A stretch of DNA of 64,000 nucleotides from Tsukamurella conjunctivitidis (GTDB taxonomy: Bacteria > Actinomycetota > Actinomycetes > Mycobacteriales > Mycobacteriaceae), in NCBI RefSeq assembly GCF_007858475.1, contig NZ_VIGX01000001.1, positions 248,001 through 312,000 on the forward strand, given 5' to 3'. Below are positions 17,820 through 30,611 of this stretch, piece after piece. Each line of letters starts with the position of its first letter. The stretch's first letter is position 1. The position numbers and the translations under genes were made by a program. The notes under the pieces were generated by a model. That model made no database searches. It had not been told where the DNA came from and was given only the letters and a program-made list of their open reading frames with translations.

Positions 17820-18923
17820 GTGACCCTATCTGCGACCGAGGAGGCCCCCACCGGGGGCACCCCGCCCGAGCGGCCGGAGCCGACGTCCGGCGCCGCCCGA
17901 CGCAAGCGCCGACTGTTCGGGCTGATCCTGCTGCTCGCACTGCTGGTGGTGACGGTGATCGCGTCGCTCGCGATCGGCTCGCGCAGCCTCTCGCCCGCGC
18001 TGGTGTGGGACGGGCTGTGGCACCGCTACACGACGGGACCGAACCCCGCGGACCCCGAGCTCAATCAGGCCGCGATCATCATCCAGACGCTGCGCGTGCC
18101 GCGGACCTTACTGGCACTGATCGCGGGCGCCGCGCTGGCTCTGGCCGGCGCGCTGATCCAGGGCCACACGCGCAACCCCGTCGCCGACCCGGGCTTCCTC
18201 GGCCTCACGCAGGGCGCCGCGTTCGCCGTGGTCTGCGCCACCTTCGTCGGCGGCCTCACCGCCCCGATCCAGTACGTGTGGTTCGCCTTCCTCGGCACCG
18301 CGCTCACCGCGATCCTCGTCTTCGGGCTCTCGAGCCTCGGCCGGGGCGTCGGCTCGCCGCTGACCCTGGTGCTCGCCGGCATGGGCGTCTCGATGTTCCT
18401 CGGCTCGATGACCTCGGCGATCGCACTCAGCGACAACGCCTCGCTCGAGACCCTCCGGTTCTGGAACGCCGGCGCCGTGGTCGGCCGCGGCTTCGACGTC
18501 ATCGTCGTCGTGACGCCGTTCATCGCCGTCGGCCTGGTCCTCGCGCTCGCCAACGGCCCCGCGGTGAACCTCCTCAACATGGGCGACGACGTCGCGAAGG
18601 GCCTGGGCCTGAACATCAACCTGGCGCGCACCGTCGGCATCGCGGCGGTGACACTGCTCGTCGGCGGCGCCACCGCGGCGTGCGGCAGCATCTCCTTCCT
18701 CGGGCTCATGGTGCCGCACATCGTGCGCTACTTCACGGGCCCGGACTACCGCTGGTTGCTGCCCTACTCGGCCCTCATGGGCGCCTGGCTGCTGCTGGCC
18801 GCCGACATCGTGGGCAGGGTCGTCGCGCGGCCCGGCGAGCTCGAGGTCGGCATCGTCGTGGCGCTCTTCGGCGCGCCCTTCTTCGTGGCTCTCGTCTGGT
18901 GGCGGAAGGCGGTCAAGGTATGA
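17820..18923 (+). CDS. FecCD-family siderophore ABC permease (first)
   Basis: A 367-residue polytopic membrane protein of the BtuC/FecCD family with about ten helices. Family landmarks are LRVPRTLLALIAGAALALAG followed by GHTRNPVADPGFLG, LVLAGMGVSMFLG, and GSISFLGLMVPHIVR near the coupling helix to the ATPase. With the second permease it forms the heterodimeric channel for ferric siderophore. The GTG start at 17820 has no ribosome site and lies close behind a -10-like box. The N-terminal about 35 residues are hydrophilic and Pro-rich. Confidence 0.93.
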   Translation: MTLSATEEAPTGGTPPERPEPTSGAARRKRRLFGLILLLALLVVTVIASLAIGSRSLSPALVWDGLWHRYTTGPNPADPELNQAAIIIQTLRVPRTLLALIAGAALALAGALIQGHTRNPVADPGFLGLTQGAAFAVVCATFVGGLTAPIQYVWFAFLGTALTAILVFGLSSLGRGVGSPLTLVLAGMGVSMFLGSMTSAIALSDNASLETLRFWNAGAVVGRGFDVIVVVTPFIAVGLVLALANGPAVNLLNMGDDVAKGLGLNINLARTVGIAAVTLLVGGATAACGSISFLGLMVPHIVRYFTGPDYRWLLPYSALMGAWLLLAADIVGRVVARPGELEVGIVVALFGAPFFVALVWWRKAVKV

Positions 18924-20011
18924 GCACCACCCTCGACACGGTCGACGAGCAGAAGAAGCCGCCGATCAGGCCCGGCCTGCGGTTCGGCACCGTCGTCTCC
19001 TTCGTCTGGCGGCCCTGGCCCGTCGCCGTCACGATCGTGCTCGCGCTGGTGGCCTTCGTCGCCTTCTGCGCCAGCATCCGCCTCGGCGCCTTCCCGATGA
19101 CCTTCGGCGAGGTGCTGCAGGCGCTCGTCGGCACCGGGGATTCGACGACGCACTTCATCGTCATGGAGCTGCGGATGCCCCGCGCCCTCGTCGGGCTCGT
19201 GGTCGGCGCCGCGCTCGGCATGTCCGGCGCCATCGTGCAGTCGATCGCCCGCAACCCCCTGGCCAGCCCCGACATCCTCGGCGTGACCGCGGGCGCGGGT
19301 GTCGCGGCCGTCTTCCTTGTCACCTCCACGGGCACCCTGGCCGCCACGCTCAACACCGACTTCGGGCTCCCCGTCGTCGCGGTCGCCGGCGGTCTCGCCA
19401 CCGGCGGACTCGTCTACCTCCTGGCCGTCCGCGGCGGGGTCGACGGTATGCGGTTGATCCTGGTCGGCATCGCCATCACCTTCCTGATGCGCGCGCTCGT
19501 CGACTGGATGCTGGTGCGCGCCGACATCCGCGACGTGGCCCGCGCGCAGACCTGGCTGGTCGGCTCGCTGGAGAGCCGCGACTGGTCCGACGTGTGGACC
19601 GCGCTGGGCCTCGGCGTACCGGCCGCGGTCATCGCGCTCGCCGCGGCCTTCCCGCTGCGCGCCGTCCAGCTCGGCGACGACGTCGCCCTCGGCCTCGGTG
19701 TGCGCCTCGGCCGCAACCGCGCCGTCCTGCTCATCGCCTCGGTCCTGCTCGCCTCCGCGGCCGTCGCCGCGGCCGGGCCGATCGGTTTCATCGCCTTCGT
19801 CTCGCCGCAGCTCGCGATGCGCCTGACCCGGCTGCCCACGCCGCCGCTGATCCCGTCGGCGCTCATGGGCGCGGCACTGCTCTCCTGCGCCGACCTCGCC
19901 GCCCGCACCCTGTTCTCCGTCGCACTTCCGGTGGGCATCATCACCGCCGCCGTGGGCGGCCCGTTCCTCGTCTATCTCCTCGTCCGCCAGAACCTCAAGG
20001 GGGCCAAATGA
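18920..20011 (+). CDS. FecCD-family siderophore ABC permease (second)
   Basis: A 363-residue partner permease of the same family, with MRMPRALVGLVVGAALGMSG-like residues (ELRMPRALVG), AIVQSIARNPLASPDILG and GPIGFIAFVSPQLAMRL. ATG 18920 overlaps the stop of the first permease (ATGA), and its own stop overlaps the ATPase start, so the three genes are coupled. Two different FecCD subunits plus one ATPase is the FepDGC-type arrangement typical for catecholate or mixed siderophores. Confidence 0.93.
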   Translation: MSTTLDTVDEQKKPPIRPGLRFGTVVSFVWRPWPVAVTIVLALVAFVAFCASIRLGAFPMTFGEVLQALVGTGDSTTHFIVMELRMPRALVGLVVGAALGMSGAIVQSIARNPLASPDILGVTAGAGVAAVFLVTSTGTLAATLNTDFGLPVVAVAGGLATGGLVYLLAVRGGVDGMRLILVGIAITFLMRALVDWMLVRADIRDVARAQTWLVGSLESRDWSDVWTALGLGVPAAVIALAAAFPLRAVQLGDDVALGLGVRLGRNRAVLLIASVLLASAAVAAAGPIGFIAFVSPQLAMRLTRLPTPPLIPSALMGAALLSCADLAARTLFSVALPVGIITAAVGGPFLVYLLVRQNLKGAK

Positions 20012-20847
20012 ATCAGGCCGTGACCACGACCGAAACTGCGACGGCGGCCCCGTCGCGCCTGGGCGCCCGCAAGGTCACCTCCGGGTACGGGCAGGTAGCG
20101 GTCCTCGACGACCTGGACCTGGACATCCCGACCGGGGTCGTCACGACGATCATCGGGCCCAACGGCTGCGGCAAGTCGACGCTGCTGCGCACCCTCGCCC
20201 GGTTGATCAAGCCCTCGTCCGGGCACGTGGTGCTCGACGGGACGGATATCGCCAAGCTCAAGTCGAAGCAGATCGCCACCACGATGGGCCTGTTGCCGCA
20301 GAGCCCCCTCGCGCCCGAGGGCCTCACGGTGGGCGACCTCGTCGCCCGCGGCCGGCACCCGCACCAGTCGTGGCTGCGGCAGTGGAGCTCCGACGACGCC
20401 GAGGTCGTCGATGCGGCGCTCGAGCAGACCGGCGTCCGCGACCTGGCGGACCGACCGGTCGACTCGCTCTCCGGCGGCCAGCGCCAGCGCGTGTGGATCT
20501 CGATGACCCTCGCGCAGGGCACCGACCTGCTGCTGCTCGACGAGCCCACCACCTACCTCGACCTCTCGCACGCGCTCGACGTGCTGGACCTGGTCGACGA
20601 GCTCAGCAGCCAGGGGCGGACCGTTGTGATGGTGCTGCACGACCTGAACCTGGCGATCCGGTACAGCGACCACATCATCGCCATGCGCGACGGTGCCGTG
20701 GTCGCCCAGGGCGCTCCGTCGGAGGTCATCAGCGAGGAGATGCTCCGCGAGACCTTCGGGCTGCACTCCAGGGTGATCGACGATCCCGTCGCGCCCGGCC
20801 GGCCGTGCATCATCCCGATCGGCACCCGCCGGACCGGCGACTCCTAG
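20008..20847 (+). CDS. Siderophore ABC transporter ATP-binding protein (FecE/FepC type)
   Basis: A 279-residue ATPase driving the two preceding permeases. Walker A is GPNGCGKST, the signature is LSGGQRQRVWI, and Walker B continues into LLLLDEPTTYLDLSHALD, whose TTYLDLSHQ/A form is characteristic of the siderophore and B12 uptake branch; the switch His is in VLHDLNLA. It starts ATGA-overlapped with the second permease and ends 10 bases before the convergent pknG. No binding protein lies downstream; the divergent lipoprotein gene supplies it. Confidence 0.94.
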   Translation: MNQAVTTTETATAAPSRLGARKVTSGYGQVAVLDDLDLDIPTGVVTTIIGPNGCGKSTLLRTLARLIKPSSGHVVLDGTDIAKLKSKQIATTMGLLPQSPLAPEGLTVGDLVARGRHPHQSWLRQWSSDDAEVVDAALEQTGVRDLADRPVDSLSGGQRQRVWISMTLAQGTDLLLLDEPTTYLDLSHALDVLDLVDELSSQGRTVVMVLHDLNLAIRYSDHIIAMRDGAVVAQGAPSEVISEEMLRETFGLHSRVIDDPVAPGRPCIIPIGTRRTGDS

Positions 20848-20857
20848 AGCTGCCGCG

Positions 20858-23200
<2,343 letters not shown>

Positions 23201-24181
23201 TCACCCCTCGTACCTCGCCGCCGGAGCCGACCAGACCTGCCCGAGCGACGGGGCGAACCACTGGTTGTACAGGCGCATCCACGTTCCGTCGAAGGCCATC
23301 CGCAGAAGCACTCCGTTGATGAAACGCACGAGGTCGGTCTTGTTCTTCCCGACCCCCACGGCGTAGTACTCGAGTCCCATCGACGGACCCGTGATGGTGA
23401 GGTTCGGGTCCTGATCCTCGAGCCCGGCGAGGATGGCGTCGTCGGTGGAGATGGCGTCCACCTGGGACTGCTGGAGCATCACGAGGCAGTCCGACCAGGA
23501 GTCCGCGGCCATGATGGTCGCGCTCGGCACCAGCCTCCGCACCCGGTCGAGCGACGTGGTGCCGCGCACCTCGCACACGCGGCGGCTGGAGAGGTCGCCG
23601 ACGGTGTTGATCGGTGCGCCGCGCGGCGCGAGGATGCGCTGCTGCGCGATGAAGTAGGTGGCGGAGAAGGCCACCGACTTCGCCCGGTCGCAGGTGGCCG
23701 ACATGGTCTTGACGACCACGTCGACGGTGCCCTCCTCGAGCGCCTTCTGCCGCTCCGCGGTGGAGAGGATCCGGAAGTGGATGCGGTCGGGGTCGCCGAA
23801 GATCGCGGCGGCGATCTGATGCGCGATGTCGGCGTCGAAGCCCTTGATCTCGCCCGTGATGGGGTCGCGGAAGGAGAGCAGGTTCGACCCGATGTCGATG
23901 CCCACGACGAGCCGGCCGCGGTCGTGGATGTCGGCCATCGTCGTGCCCGGTGCCATCTGCCCGGGCGCGGGCAGGCCCGACGGGGACGGGGTGGCGGTGC
24001 ACATCGACACCTCCGGCGGGATCGGGGCGTCGGTCGGGACCACGGCGCCCGATCCGGGGATCGGCTGCGCGACCGCGGTGACCGCGTCGCCGGGTGCCTC
24101 CGGCGCGGAGACGACGCAACCGGTCGACGCGAGCGCGACCGTCAGGCCGAGGGCGATCCCACTGAGTGTGCGGCGCATCAT
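23201..24181 (-). CDS. glnH: Amino-acid binding lipoprotein GlnH
   Basis: A 326-residue solute-binding lipoprotein of the SBP_bac_3 type: signal peptide ending ALASTGC, Pro-rich linker, then GRLVVGIDIGSNLLSFRDP, the Arg/Asp-containing ligand loops GFDADIAHQIA and a second lobe ending in FAPSLG. In mycobacteria GlnH binds aspartate/glutamate outside the cell and signals through GlnX to PknG. The first of two adjacent ATG codons overlaps the glnX stop (ATGA). No permease or ATPase is nearby, in keeping with a sensory rather than transport job. Confidence 0.95.
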   Translation of the reverse strand: MMRRTLSGIALGLTVALASTGCVVSAPEAPGDAVTAVAQPIPGSGAVVPTDAPIPPEVSMCTATPSPSGLPAPGQMAPGTTMADIHDRGRLVVGIDIGSNLLSFRDPITGEIKGFDADIAHQIAAAIFGDPDRIHFRILSTAERQKALEEGTVDVVVKTMSATCDRAKSVAFSATYFIAQQRILAPRGAPINTVGDLSSRRVCEVRGTTSLDRVRRLVPSATIMAADSWSDCLVMLQQSQVDAISTDDAILAGLEDQDPNLTITGPSMGLEYYAVGVGKNKTDLVRFINGVLLRMAFDGTWMRLYNQWFAPSLGQVWSAPAARYEG

Positions 24182-25515
24182 CGGTACTCCCTGACCCGGG
24201 GGTAGAAGCCGGCTGCGACCCCGGCGGCGGCGAGGACGCAGAGGATGAACGCGCCCGGTCCGGAGAAGGCGATCGCGAACCGGGCGGTGTTGACGTTGTC
24301 GCGGTAGAGCGTGCGGGCGCGGTCGATCGCCGCGGTGAGGTGACCGTCGAGCGAGCGGTAGGCGACGGCCGCGGAGCCGGGGTCGGTGCCGATGGCGAGG
24401 CGGGTCGCGCCCAGGTAGTCGCCGGTCGCCTCGCGCGCGGCGATCTGCTGGTGCGCGGTGACCCAGCGCTGCGCGTCGGCCCGCGCGGCGTCGACGGCCG
24501 CGGCGATCTGCGGGTCGGAGTCGCCGACCGCCTTGAGGTCCTCCTCCGCGCTCTGCAACGTCTCGGCGAAGGCCGACGCGGGCACGCCGCGGCCGGCACC
24601 GCGCTGCACCAGCCCCATCGTCTCCATCGAGCGGGCCTTCTGGGTCAGGGTGCGGGCCTGGGAGAGCGCGTCGACCGCCGCGGTGCCGCGCTGCTCGGCG
24701 CGCAGGGAGTAGGTCGACGACGTGAAGCCCGCGATCACCACCCACGTCATCGCAATGGTCAGGGCGGCGGCGGCCACGACGAGACCGCGGTTCACCCTGC
24801 GCTGCGTGCGCCGGGCGAGGTACTGGTGGGTGAGGAGGACGGACGCCAGTGCGATGCCGAGCACGCCGTAGATCGCCCACGGGGGCGCGGCGAACTGGTC
24901 GTGGGTGCGGCGCAGGTTCTCCGTCTCCTCGCGGTAGAAGCTCTCCGCCGCGGGGAGCAGTGTGTCCTGCATGAGCGTGGACGCGGTCGCCAGGTAGGCC
25001 GCCGCCACCGAGTTGTCGAGCCGGTTGTTGGTGCGCGCCGTCTCGACCAGCCCCGTGTACACGGGCAGGTTCATCGCGAGGGTGTCGAGGTTGTCGTGGG
25101 CGCGTCCGTCATCGGCGGGCAGGCTCGTCGCGGAGGTGATGAGGGCCTTCCCCGCCGTGGCGAGGGCGATGCTGTAGCTGCTCTGGATCTCGTCGGACGG
25201 GAGGCCCCCGGCGACGAACGCGGCGTTGGCGGACTCGTTGGCCGCCGAGAGGGAGCTGTAGAGCACCTGTGCCGCGTGCGCGCGCGGCTCGTAGTCGGCG
25301 AGGTTCTGCTGCAGCACCTCGGTCCGCGAGAGCTGCGCCGCGGAGGTGAACCAGCCGGCGAACAGGCACATCGTGATGAGCACGAGCGCCATCGAGACGA
25401 GCTTGCCGGGACTGGAGGTGAAGAACTCGCGCAGTTCCGCGAAAACCGAGGATTCGGGGAAGGATCTCAGGCGCAGTGACGACAGCTGCCGGTTCTTCGA
25501 CGCCTGGGCTGTCAC
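24178..25515 (-). CDS. glnX: Membrane signalling protein GlnX
   Basis: A 445-residue membrane protein. A cytoplasmic N-terminus precedes a first membrane helix at about 36-58; an extracytoplasmic helical bundle follows; two further helices lie near the middle (IYGVLGIALASVLLTH and VAAAALTIAMTWVVIAGF) and one at the C-terminus. Two long helical sensor domains outside the membrane would contact GlnH. It corresponds by position and size to M. tuberculosis Rv0412c, which passes the GlnH signal to PknG. GTG start with GAAGGAG seven bases upstream. It is the first gene of the operon. Confidence 0.93.
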   Translation of the reverse strand: MTAQASKNRQLSSLRLRSFPESSVFAELREFFTSSPGKLVSMALVLITMCLFAGWFTSAAQLSRTEVLQQNLADYEPRAHAAQVLYSSLSAANESANAAFVAGGLPSDEIQSSYSIALATAGKALITSATSLPADDGRAHDNLDTLAMNLPVYTGLVETARTNNRLDNSVAAAYLATASTLMQDTLLPAAESFYREETENLRRTHDQFAAPPWAIYGVLGIALASVLLTHQYLARRTQRRVNRGLVVAAAALTIAMTWVVIAGFTSSTYSLRAEQRGTAAVDALSQARTLTQKARSMETMGLVQRGAGRGVPASAFAETLQSAEEDLKAVGDSDPQIAAAVDAARADAQRWVTAHQQIAAREATGDYLGATRLAIGTDPGSAAVAYRSLDGHLTAAIDRARTLYRDNVNTARFAIAFSGPGAFILCVLAAAGVAAGFYPRVREYR

Positions 25516-25654
25516 CGTCTGCTCCTTCCCTGTGTCGCACCCTTCGGCCGGGGTCGGGCCACTGCGGACATCGTGCCTCCGACCCTATCGCGCGGGGACC
25601 TCCCACAGACGGGATGACGCGCAGAGACGGCGCCCGATCCGTCCTTCGTTCGGC

Positions 25655-25660
25655 TACGGT
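25655..25660 (+). promoter_or_regulatory. -10 box of leaderless mutT3 transcript
   Basis: TACGGT, seven bases before the ATG of the Nudix gene, with no ribosome site. Confidence 0.5.
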
Positions 25661-25667
25661 GGGTGCC

Positions 25668-26141
25668 ATGTTGGGTGACGGGAACGGCTGGGTCCGCGAC
25701 CCGGACGGCTCCCGGTTCTGGGGCCGGTTCGGCGCCGCGGGTCTGTTGGCTCTGTCGCCGGACGAGAGCCGGGTGTTACTGCAGCACCGGGCGTGGTGGA
25801 GTCACCAGGGCGGGACGTGGGCGCTGCCCGGCGGCGCGCGCGATTCGCACGAGTCCGCCGCCGACGCCGCGCTCCGCGAGGCCTTCGAGGAGACCGGGCT
25901 GCCGCCCACCTCGCTCGAGGTCCTCTCGGAGGTGGTCACCGCGCGGTCGCAGGTCGGCTGGACCTATACGACGGTGCTCGCCCGTCTCGTCGAGCCGCGC
26001 GAGTTGGTGCCGAACGAGGAGTCCACTGCGCTGGAGTGGGTGTCGCTGGGCTCGGTCACCGACCGCAAGTTGCACCCCGCCTTCGCCACCGCCTGGCCGG
26101 ACCTCCAGGTCCAGGTCCGCGCTCTCGTCGCGGAGGGGTAG
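25668..26141 (+). CDS. mutT3: Nudix hydrolase (MutT3-like)
   Basis: A 157-residue Nudix protein. The Nudix box is complete: GG-A-R-D-S-H-E-S at its start, then REAFEETGL, matching Gx5Ex7REUxEExGU. Such enzymes hydrolyse nucleoside diphosphate derivatives, for example oxidised dGTP. The position between glnX (divergent) and thiE (convergent) equals that of mutT3 (Rv0413) in M. tuberculosis, which supports the symbol; the substrate has not been shown for this protein. ATG 25668 follows a -10-like box closely. Confidence 0.88.
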   Translation: MLGDGNGWVRDPDGSRFWGRFGAAGLLALSPDESRVLLQHRAWWSHQGGTWALPGGARDSHESAADAALREAFEETGLPPTSLEVLSEVVTARSQVGWTYTTVLARLVEPRELVPNEESTALEWVSLGSVTDRKLHPAFATAWPDLQVQVRALVAEG

Positions 26142-26159
26142 GCGTTCCGCTGCCGCGCC

Positions 26160-26244
26160 CTCCCTAGCGGGGCGGCCACCTCCCTACGTCCATGGACGTA
26201 GGGAATGCACGACCCGCGCAGGCAATGCGCGTCCCGCTAGGGAG
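26160..26244. repeat. Nested palindromic element between convergent genes
   Basis: This lies in a 201-base gap between the 3' ends of mutT3 and thiE. Outer arms CTCCCTAGCGGG (26160-26171) and CCCGCTAGGGAG (26233-26244) are exact inverted copies. Inside is a perfect 24-bp palindrome (26181-26204) with arms TCCCTACGTCCA / TGGACGTAGGGA, and two direct copies, 12 of 14 identical, of AATGCRCGWCCCGC at 26204-26217 and 26224-26237. It can fold as a large cruciform or hairpin and may end both transcripts, but the direct repeats and elaborate symmetry resemble a REP- or MITE-like element. The remaining bases to 26342 show no gene. Confidence 0.6.
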
Positions 26245-26342
26245 CCCGGGGTGGGGGAAGGCGCTGCGGCCCGTGCTGATCGAGCTGTATCGGACCGGCT
26301 CGCGGCTCCAGCACCCGCAGCGCGGCCGGTGGACGGCGGCGA

Positions 26343-27008
26343 TCAGCCGAGGGCGGCCTTGAGGGCGCGGGCGGCGGCCTCGGGATCGTCGGCGGCGGTG
26401 ATGGCGCGGACCACGACGATCGCCTCGGCGCCCGCCGCTGTCACCTCGGGGACGCGGGGCAGGTCGATGCCGCCGATCGCGAACCACTTCCGGGCGGGCG
26501 CCGCCGCCGCGGTCTCCCGCACGAGCGGCAGGCCCGGCGCGGTGCGGCCAGGCTTGGTGGGCGTGGGCCAGCACGGGCCGGTGCAGAAGTAGTCGACGCC
26601 CTCCTGGAGCGCGGCCGCGTGCGCTTGGGCACCGTCGTGCGTGGATCGGCCGATGACCACGTCCGGCCCCACGATCTCCCTCGCCACCGACACGGGCAGG
26701 TCGTCCTGCCCGAGATGCAGCACGTCGGCGCGCGCGGCGTAGGCGATGTCGGCGCGGTCGTTCACGGCGACGAGCGCACCGTGCTCGTGCGCGATCTCCC
26801 GCAGCTGCGCGACGATCTCGATCTCCTGCGCCGCCTCGATCGCGCCGAACTCCCGCTCGCCCACGGACCCCTTGTCGCGCAACTGCACGATGTCGACGCC
26901 GCCGCGCAGCGCCGCGGCCACGAACTCGGCGAGATCGCCGTGCTCACGGCGGGCGTCGGTGCACAGGTACAGGGAGGCGGAGGCGAGCCGTTCGCGGGGG
27001 GAGATCAT
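26343..27008 (-). CDS. thiE: Thiamine-phosphate synthase
   Basis: A 221-residue TIM-barrel enzyme joining HMP pyrophosphate and thiazole phosphate into thiamine phosphate. Motifs: [42 protein letters not shown], the [13 protein letters not shown] phosphate loop, and FAIGGI. The variant GPCWPTPTK loop is the mycobacterial form. It is divergent from the riboswitch-controlled thiO operon, so thiamine genes face one another across a common control region, but the riboswitch itself is on the thiO side. Its ATG follows a TACGCT box by six bases, suggesting leaderless expression. Confidence 0.96.
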   Translation of the reverse strand: MISPRERLASASLYLCTDARREHGDLAEFVAAALRGGVDIVQLRDKGSVGEREFGAIEAAQEIEIVAQLREIAHEHGALVAVNDRADIAYAARADVLHLGQDDLPVSVAREIVGPDVVIGRSTHDGAQAHAAALQEGVDYFCTGPCWPTPTKPGRTAPGLPLVRETAAAAPARKWFAIGGIDLPRVPEVTAAGAEAIVVVRAITAADDPEAAARALKAALG

Positions 27009-27014
27009 GGCCCC

Positions 27015-27020
27015 AGCGTA
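27015..27020 (-). promoter_or_regulatory. -10 box of leaderless thiE transcript
   Basis: Minus-strand TACGCT, six bases before the thiE ATG; no ribosome binding site. Confidence 0.5.
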
Positions 27021-27032
27021 GGCCCGGCGGAG

Positions 27033-27038
27033 TAGGCT
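27033..27038 (+). promoter_or_regulatory. -10 box of thiO riboswitch transcript
   Basis: TAGGCT about ten bases before the 5' end of the TPP riboswitch, appropriately placed for its promoter; no good -35 is seen. Confidence 0.45.
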
Positions 27039-27047
27039 GGGGCACGT

Positions 27048-27138
27048 ACACACGGGAGCTCCCGCCGCGGGGCTGAGAGTGGGGCACGTCGCGCCCCTGA
27101 CCGTCAGACCTGATCCGGGTAATGCCGGCGAAGGAAGG
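27048..27138 (+). ncRNA. TPP riboswitch (THI element) upstream of thiO
   Basis: The conserved thi-box parts are present in order: ACGGGAGCTCCCG, the GGGGCTGAGAGTGGGGC pyrimidine-sensing bulge, and GACCTGATCCGGGTAATGCC followed by GGCGAAGGAAGG. The last purines (AAGGAAGG, 27131-27138) also form the ribosome binding site for thiO, so thiamine pyrophosphate binding probably hides it and blocks translation. It governs thiO-thiS-thiG and perhaps the ABC1 kinase gene. Confidence 0.95.
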
Positions 27139-27146
27139 ATTTCTGC

Positions 27147-28171
27147 GTGAAGAAGACTGTGACCGTCGTGGGCGGAGGCACCATCGGCCTCAGCGTCGCC
27201 CGGGCGCTGGCAGGGCGGGGGAGCACCGTCACCGTCGTCGACCCGTGCCCCGGTTCCGGCGCCTCCTGGGTGGCGGGCGGCATGATCGCCCCGTACTCCG
27301 AGGCGTGGCCCGGCGAGGAGGAGCTGTACCGGCTCGGCGTCGAATCCCTGGGCCTGTGGGAGGGATTCGCGCGCGACCTCCAGCCCTTCGCCGACGGTCC
27401 CCTGATCACGTCGCGGGGCACGGTCCACCTCGCCGTCGACGACGGCGACGCCGCCGACCTGGAGACCATCGCCGCGGCGGTCGGGGAGCCCGCGCTGTTC
27501 GGGCCGCTGCGCCCGTCGGCGGCGGCGCGCGCCGTTCCCGGTGCGGCGCCGCGGATCCGGGCGGCGGCGCATGCGCCGCAGGAGATCGCGGTCGACAACC
27601 GGCTCGTGCACGGCGCGCTGCTCGCGGCGTGCCGAGCCGCGGGCGTGACGTTCCAGGAGGAGTCGGTCCGTTCCGGGGACGTCGACGATCTCCCCGGCGA
27701 CGCGGTGATCCTCTGCGCCGGAGCCGATTCCGCGGCGCTGGCGCCGGAGCTCGAGGTGCGACCGGTCAAGGGGGAGGTGGTGCGGCTGCGCCGCGGGCCG
27801 ACGTGCCTGCCACCCCCGGAGGTGACGGTCCGCGCGCGGGTCCGCGGCCGGCAGGTCTACGTGGTGCCCCGCGCCGACGGCGTGGTCGTGGGCGCGACCC
27901 AGTACGAGAACGACCACGACCTGGGCGTCCGGATCGGCCCCGTGGTGGAGCTGCTCGACGACGCCTTCACGGTGCTGCCCTTCCTGCGTGAGTACGAGTT
28001 CGCCGAGGTGACGGCGGGACTGCGGCCCACGACGGCGGGGAACGTCCCGGTGATCGCGCCGCTGCGCGGCCGCCTCTTCGCGGCGACGGGACACGGACGG
28101 AACGGGCTGCTGCTCGCCCCGGTGACGGGTGCGCGCGCGGCCGATATGGTGCTACAGCAGGAGGTGCAGGC

Positions 28172-28181
<10 letters not shown>
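27147..28181 (+). CDS. thiO: Glycine oxidase ThiO
   Basis: A 344-residue FAD enzyme of the D-amino-acid oxidase fold oxidising glycine to the imine used for the thiazole ring of thiamine. The FAD-binding [17 protein letters not shown] is at the N-terminus, the second flavin contact [11 protein letters not shown] follows, and the C-terminal [13 protein letters not shown] is typical. GTG 27147 has the riboswitch-borne AAGGAAGG nine bases before. Its 3' end overlaps thiS by ten bases. Confidence 0.95.
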
Positions 28182-30600
<2,419 letters not shown>

Positions 30601-30611
30601 AATCTTCAACC

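Noticed and set aside
26142-26342. Small plus-strand coding frame across the palindromic element after mutT3
   Set aside because: It would run through the palindrome and into the antisense of thiE, with no ribosome site or known family.
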